Below are positions 60,492 to 64,000 of a stretch of DNA of 64,000 bases, piece after piece (the first letter of the stretch is position 1; every line of letters starts with the position of its first letter). The notes beneath the pieces were generated by a model. The model was not told the DNA's origin. It saw only the letters and a list, made by a program, of their open reading frames with translations, and searched no databases. The DNA is from DAITPV01 sp050692555. GTDB lineage: Bacteria; Actinomycetota; UBA4738; CALAEC01. A program made the translations under genes and the position numbers. The stretch covers positions 62,001 through 126,000 of the forward strand of contig JBOGVS010000002.1 in assembly GCA_050692555.1 (NCBI GenBank). The letters are read 5' to 3'.

Positions 60492-62055
60492 GGCCGCGGA
60501 GGTGCTCCTCCACCTCCAGCGCCTCGTCCGCGTCGAGACCGCTGTCGTCGGCAAGGCCGGCCTGCTCCCCTTCGATCGTCGCGGCGCCGACCGTGGCCTC
60601 GTCACCCACCACCGAGGACAGGACCCGGCCGTCGCGCTTCACCGAGGTCGGGACCCCGAGGGTTGCGAGGATCGTGGGAGCCATGTCCACAAGGAGCGCG
60701 GGCTCGGCGAACGCGTCCGGACCGACCCGGGGACCCGCTGCGGTGATGACGCCGTCGGGACGGTGGTCGCCGGAGAGCCAGTCCGCGTCCCCCACGTAGT
60801 CCTTGGCGTGGGTCAGGCTGTACAGGGGGGCGGGCTCCAGAAGGATGTCCGGTGCCGTCTCCGCGTAGGTTCCGGTGAACACGTCCTCCCGCCGGAGGAC
60901 TCGCCGGGCCGGCTTCTGCCCGGTGCCGGGGTCCACGAACGCCGCCAGGGCGTCCATGATCTTGTCCCGGACCGGCTCGTAGTCCGCGGGGTCAACGATG
61001 CCGTCCGGCTCTCGGCCCGCGAGGTTGATCGACACCCCCTCCCCCGTCGACCGCACCGAGGTGTAGGCCATGGTCTTCGGCCAGTTCACCGACTGGGGCA
61101 GCGAGACGCGGCCGTGCAGCCCCAGCATGTCGTAAGCCTTGCGGGCCACGGTCCGCATCGGTCCCCATTGCATGGGCCCGAACACGGCCTTGGACGCCGC
61201 GAACTTCAGGAACCCCAGGTGTTCGAGCAGCCGGTCCATGTGCAGAGCTCGGGTACACGACTGAAAACCGTGGTCGGAGACGAACAGGACCAGGTCGTCG
61301 GGGCCCGCCCGCTCCAGGATCTGGCCCAGGGCCTCGTCCAGAAGCCGGTACACGTCGCGCAGCTTCTCCGCAAGCCGTTCCTTGGACAAGGTGGCGTAGT
61401 CCGGATGGTCGGGGGCAACGTACTTGTCCAGGCAGTGCTGGAGGCGGTCGGTGGCCACGTAGATCAGGGACGCGAACCTCCAGTCCGTGTCGTCCAGGAG
61501 GTGGAGGTTGGCCTTCGTCCGCGCTCGAGTGAGAACGGCGGCCTCCTCGATCAGGGGCTCGGGGCGGTTCCGGAACGTGGTCCAGGACATGCCGTTGATC
61601 GGGAACGGGGCTCCGGCTCGCTCCAGGTCCTGGGCCAGCGACTCGGGGTGGGTGAACGGCCGCCACTTGGGGAGCACCCCACCGGCCACCAGCTTCCCCT
61701 CGATCCGAGGCGGGGGGAAGGTAAGGGGGAGGTTGGTCATCACCGTGGTGGCTCCCGCGGCGGTGAGGTCCGCCAGCATCGTCTTCTGCTTGATCGAGCC
61801 GTAGGTGACCGGGAGGCTCTTCCGGCGCCCGATCTCCTTCTCGAAGATGTCGTACACGCCGTGGTTGGAGGGCTCCAACCCGGTGAGGAAGGAAGGCCAG
61901 GCCGACCAGGAGTGGTTGGGGACCGTGGAACGCAGCACTCCTCGCGAACCCCGGTCGATCAGCGATGCCAGGTTGGGGAGGAGTCCTGCCTCCAGCATGG
62001 GATCGAGGATGCGCCAGTCGGCGCCGTCCCAACCGATCAGGAGGACCCGCGACAC
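60475..62055 (-). CDS. AlkP-superfamily type I phosphodiesterase/nucleotide pyrophosphatase
   Basis: A 526-residue metallo-hydrolase. The first metal ligand is in GWDGADW near residue 9; TVPNHSWSAWPSFLTG holds the likely Ser/Thr nucleophile region, and the second metal set is in LFVSDHGF and later in SGDHRPDGV. Such enzymes cleave phosphodiesters or phosphonates and often serve in glycan or lipid pathways. No signal peptide is visible. The GTG at 62055 lies 6 nt after a TAGACT box, supporting a leaderless start. The flippase and zinc-ribbon genes follow with overlaps. Confidence 0.9.
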   Translation of the reverse strand: MSRVLLIGWDGADWRILDPMLEAGLLPNLASLIDRGSRGVLRSTVPNHSWSAWPSFLTGLEPSNHGVYDIFEKEIGRRKSLPVTYGSIKQKTMLADLTAAGATTVMTNLPLTFPPPRIEGKLVAGGVLPKWRPFTHPESLAQDLERAGAPFPINGMSWTTFRNRPEPLIEEAAVLTRARTKANLHLLDDTDWRFASLIYVATDRLQHCLDKYVAPDHPDYATLSKERLAEKLRDVYRLLDEALGQILERAGPDDLVLFVSDHGFQSCTRALHMDRLLEHLGFLKFAASKAVFGPMQWGPMRTVARKAYDMLGLHGRVSLPQSVNWPKTMAYTSVRSTGEGVSINLAGREPDGIVDPADYEPVRDKIMDALAAFVDPGTGQKPARRVLRREDVFTGTYAETAPDILLEPAPLYSLTHAKDYVGDADWLSGDHRPDGVITAAGPRVGPDAFAEPALLVDMAPTILATLGVPTSVKRDGRVLSSVVGDEATVGAATIEGEQAGLADDSGLDADEALEVEEHLRGLGYLE

Positions 62056-62061
62056 GGCCGC

Positions 62062-62067
62062 AGTCTA
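62062..62067 (-). promoter_or_regulatory. Candidate -10 of a leaderless promoter
   Basis: TAGACT on the minus strand ends 6 nt before the GTG at 62055 and fits the spacing seen at other first genes of operons in the window. No -35 is obvious. Confidence 0.5.
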
Positions 62068-62169
62068 TCGGCTCGTCGGTGACGACGATCGGGCTGGGCG
62101 AATCGGGCGAAAATGACCCGCGGGCGGGAAGGAATCGCGCCGCAGCCCGTCGAACACTCTGGGTAGCCT

Positions 62170-62195
62170 CGGGCCGCAGGCCCGCGTGCGGCCCG
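62170..62195 (+). repeat. 9-bp hairpin in the 280-bp gap before the Mce-type operon
   Basis: CGGGCCGCA (62170-62178) pairs with TGCGGCCCG (62187-62195) around an 8-nt loop, directly after a TAGCCT word (62164-62169) that could be a -10 box. If so, the transporter operon would have a leader of about 160 nt. The rest of the gap from 62056 to 62335 shows no gene. Confidence 0.4.
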
Positions 62196-62335
62196 GGGCG
62201 GCCCTCCACCGGAGCCGGAGGGAAGCCAGGACCGCGGGCCGAGCTCTCCCGCCTGATCGTCATCGTCCGGCCTGCGGCGTGGTCCTTTCTTTGGCTCAGG
62301 GGGGCTTGGCTCGCCGAGGGGAGGCCATCGGGCGC

Positions 62336-63289
62336 GTGGCAGACGAGCGGGACACCAGAGCGGAGGGCAACGGCCAGCCCGAGTCGGAGATCGCCGTCCG
62401 GGACCTGACCAAGGCCTTCGGATCCCAGACGGTCTTCGAGGAGGTCACCTGCGACGTCCCCAAGGGGCGGATCACGGTCATGCTGGGCCCCTCGGGCACC
62501 GGCAAGAGCGTGTTCCTCAAGCATCTGGTCGGTCTGCTGAAACCGGATCGCGGCCAGATCTGGATCGACGGCAAGGACATCCCCACGCTTCCCGAGCGGG
62601 AGCTCTATCGGGTTCGGCGGAAGTTCGGCGTGCTGTTCCAGGACGGCGCCCTGTTCGGCTCGATGAACGTCTACGACAACGTGGCCTTCCCCCTCCGGGA
62701 GCACACCCGAAAGGGCGAGCGGGAGATCAAGCAGATGGTCACCGACAAGCTCGAGATGGTGGGCCTCCGGGGCGCCGAGGGAAAGCTCCCCGGCCAGATC
62801 TCCGGCGGCATGAAGAAGCGGGCCGGTCTGGCCCGGGCCCTGGTCCTGGACCCTGAGATCATCCTGTTCGACGAGCCGGACTCCGGGCTGGACCCCGTGC
62901 GGACCGCCTTCCTCTGTGAGCTGATCCGAGACCTCAACGACCAGACGCAGGGAACGTTCCTGGTGGTGACCCACGACATCGCGGCCACCCGCCGGGTGGC
63001 GGACTACATCGGCATGTTGTGCCGCCGGCACCTGGTGCAGTTCGGTCCGGCCCAGGAGATGTTCGAGTCCGACATCCCCGAGGTGAAGCAGTTCCTGGCC
63101 GGCGACACCGAGGGGCCCATCGGGATGGCCGAGGAGAAGGACCAGGACATCGTGTCCACTTCGGGACTGAGCGCCGAGGAGACCGAGGAGCTGGAGCGCA
63201 CCGCGGCCACGCGCCGGGGGGATCGGGGGGAGGCGGAGGGGCCCGGACCGCTGGAGGGGTGGTCCCAGGACCGCCAGCAGGGAGGCTAG
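62336..63289 (+). CDS. Mce/Mla-type lipid transporter ATP-binding protein (MlaF/Mkl-like)
   Basis: A 317-residue ABC ATPase. Walker A is GPSGTGKSVFLKHLVGLL, the signature is ISGGMKKRAGLARALVLDPEI, Walker B is IILFDEPDSGLDPVR, and the switch His lies in VVTHDIAATRRVADY; GMKKR and DEPDSGLDPVR are typical of the MlaF/Mkl group serving Mce complexes. An acidic C-terminal tail of about 60 residues is extra. The GTG at 62336 is the first plausible start; GGGGAGG lies 12 nt upstream. The permease starts 3 nt after the stop. Confidence 0.92.
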   Translation: MADERDTRAEGNGQPESEIAVRDLTKAFGSQTVFEEVTCDVPKGRITVMLGPSGTGKSVFLKHLVGLLKPDRGQIWIDGKDIPTLPERELYRVRRKFGVLFQDGALFGSMNVYDNVAFPLREHTRKGEREIKQMVTDKLEMVGLRGAEGKLPGQISGGMKKRAGLARALVLDPEIILFDEPDSGLDPVRTAFLCELIRDLNDQTQGTFLVVTHDIAATRRVADYIGMLCRRHLVQFGPAQEMFESDIPEVKQFLAGDTEGPIGMAEEKDQDIVSTSGLSAEETEELERTAATRRGDRGEAEGPGPLEGWSQDRQQGG

Positions 63290-63292
63290 CCG

Positions 63293-64000
63293 GTGGCCCA
63301 AACGGCCGTCGCGCGCAAGGCCTTCGGGTTCGTCGAGGAGACGGGCCGGATGTTCTCGGTCGGCCTGGAATCGGCACGGCTGGTGTTTCGCCGGCCCTGG
63401 CCGCTGCAGGAGTTCCTGTCGCAGATGTGGTTCATCATCAAGGTGACCACGCTGCCGGTCATCCTGATCTCGATCCCGTTCGGGATGATCATCTCGCTGC
63501 ACGTGGGCTCGTTTCTGACTCAGCTCGGGTCCCAGGCGCACATGGGCGCGGCCATGGTGCTCGCGGTGGTCCGTGAGGAGGCGCCGGTAGCCACCGCCCT
63601 GCTGATCGCCGGGGCCGGTGGGTCCGCGATGTGCGCCGACCTGGGCGCCCGGCGGATCCGCGATGAGATCGACGCCATGGAGGTGCTGGGGATCAACCCC
63701 CTCCACCGGCTGATCATGCCCAGGATCCTGGCGGCCATGGTGGTGGCCGTCCTGCTCGACGCCATCGTGTCGGTGGCCGGCATCGCCGGTGGATGGTTCT
63801 TCGCGGTGCAGGTCCAGCACGGGACCACCTCCAGCTACTTCTCCTCCTTCAACGAGCTCTCGCAGCTGGCCGACCTGGTCATGGCCCTGATCAAGGCCCT
63901 GGTGTTTGGGTTCGTGGGCGGGATGGTCGCCTGCTACAAGGGGTTCTTCGCCAAGGGTGGCCCCAAGGGGGTCGGTGATGCGGTGAACCAGGCCGTGGTC
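63293..64000 (+). CDS. MlaE/YrbE-family Mce permease, C-terminus beyond window
   Basis: The first 236 residues of a permease that pairs with the ATPase just upstream. The family core is present: VVREEAPVATALLIAGAGGSAMCADLGARRIRDEIDAMEVLGINPLHRLIMPRILAAM in segments (63565-63735), where the E-I-D-A-M-E-V-L-G-I-N-P string is diagnostic. Four to five membrane segments are seen. GTG at 63293 follows a GGAGG. In actinobacteria YrbE pairs support Mce proteins importing lipids or sterols; the mce genes would lie beyond the window end. Confidence 0.93.
   Translation, partial: MAQTAVARKAFGFVEETGRMFSVGLESARLVFRRPWPLQEFLSQMWFIIKVTTLPVILISIPFGMIISLHVGSFLTQLGSQAHMGAAMVLAVVREEAPVATALLIAGAGGSAMCADLGARRIRDEIDAMEVLGINPLHRLIMPRILAAMVVAVLLDAIVSVAGIAGGWFFAVQVQHGTTSSYFSSFNELSQLADLVMALIKALVFGFVGGMVACYKGFFAKGGPKGVGDAVNQAVV

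Noticed and set aside
62186..62335. N-terminal extension of the Mce ATPase from GTG 62186
   Set aside because: The added 50 residues are Arg/Ala/Gly-rich without ABC character and overlap a probable leader hairpin; the ATPase domain begins soon after the GTG at 62336.
60992..63820. A 942-codon minus-strand open frame spanning the phosphodiesterase start and the Mce ATPase
   Set aside because: It crosses two well-supported genes in other frames and shows no domain, only composition bias.

Overview
The window is high-GC DNA of an actinobacterium (Actinomycetota), probably an uncultured lineage outside the well-known Streptomyces and Mycobacterium groups. This rests on the codon bias, on frequent GTG and TTG starts with 1-14 nt gene overlaps, and on gene order. 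The order DUF2342 protease-tilS-hpt-ftsH-folE, then folP-folB-folK-DUF2520-panC, and the order holB-tmk-topA, then hppA-SftH-type helicase, are both arrangements typical of actinobacteria. An MFS-dTMP kinase fusion, an LCP protein, a Mce-type transporter and many apparently leaderless promoters fit the same picture. No rRNA, CRISPR array, insertion sequence or phage gene was seen, and no stretch over 300 bases lacks a gene. Layout. 1-4705 (minus): folate and pantothenate genes (panC partial, DUF2520, folK, folB, PPOX protein, alpha/beta hydrolase, folP). 4786-17012: an accessory block holding a SigE-type sigma factor with a membrane partner, a frameshifted cyclase, a glucose oxidation and glycogen operon (glucose dehydrogenase, debranching enzyme, 6-phosphogluconate dehydrogenase), a DM13 protein, a two-component system, a GMC oxidoreductase with its Tat subunit, and a GNAT enzyme. 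It separates folE from folP, which are often adjacent in actinobacteria. 17027-23892 (minus): folE, ftsH, a small lipoprotein, hpt, tilS, the DUF2342 metalloprotease and a membrane protein with a duplicated helical module. 23967-25992: an L,D-transpeptidase lipoprotein and a six-bladed PD40 propeller with a Calx-beta domain. 26106-33157 (minus): tRNA-Thr(CGT), holB, the MFS-TMK fusion, topA, an RDD protein and sppA. 33214-39739 (plus): DedA and a sulfur uptake cluster, namely sulfate ABC transporter genes, an SsuBC-like pair without a binding protein, and a tiny YezD-family gene. The sulfate operon is preceded by a promoter, a strong terminator and a twice-repeated hairpin motif. 39792-52829: a potassium and proton homeostasis region with two KimA-like permeases flanking a KdpDE-like two-component system and an HD protein, two TrkA/RCK proteins, an OB-fold protein, a membrane pyrophosphatase and a CPA2 antiporter. 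52985-64000: an LCP protein with a membrane partner, a CaCA exchanger, an SftH-like helicase, a TIGR00725 protein, a zinc ribbon, a lipid or glycan flippase, an AlkP-superfamily phosphodiesterase, and the start of a Mce/Mla-type lipid transporter. Functional threads. Sulfur: promoter and leader, sbp-cysT-cysW-cysA, ssuBC-like genes and yezD may form one nutritional module. Potassium: KimA permeases for uptake, RCK proteins as likely nucleotide-gated regulators, KdpDE-like sensing, and an antiporter plus H+-PPase to set the driving force. Carbon: glucose and glycogen feeding gluconate and the pentose phosphate route. The most promising unexplained element is the structured leader before the sulfate operon (33852-34059). 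All functions are assigned by reading the sequence; no searches were run.
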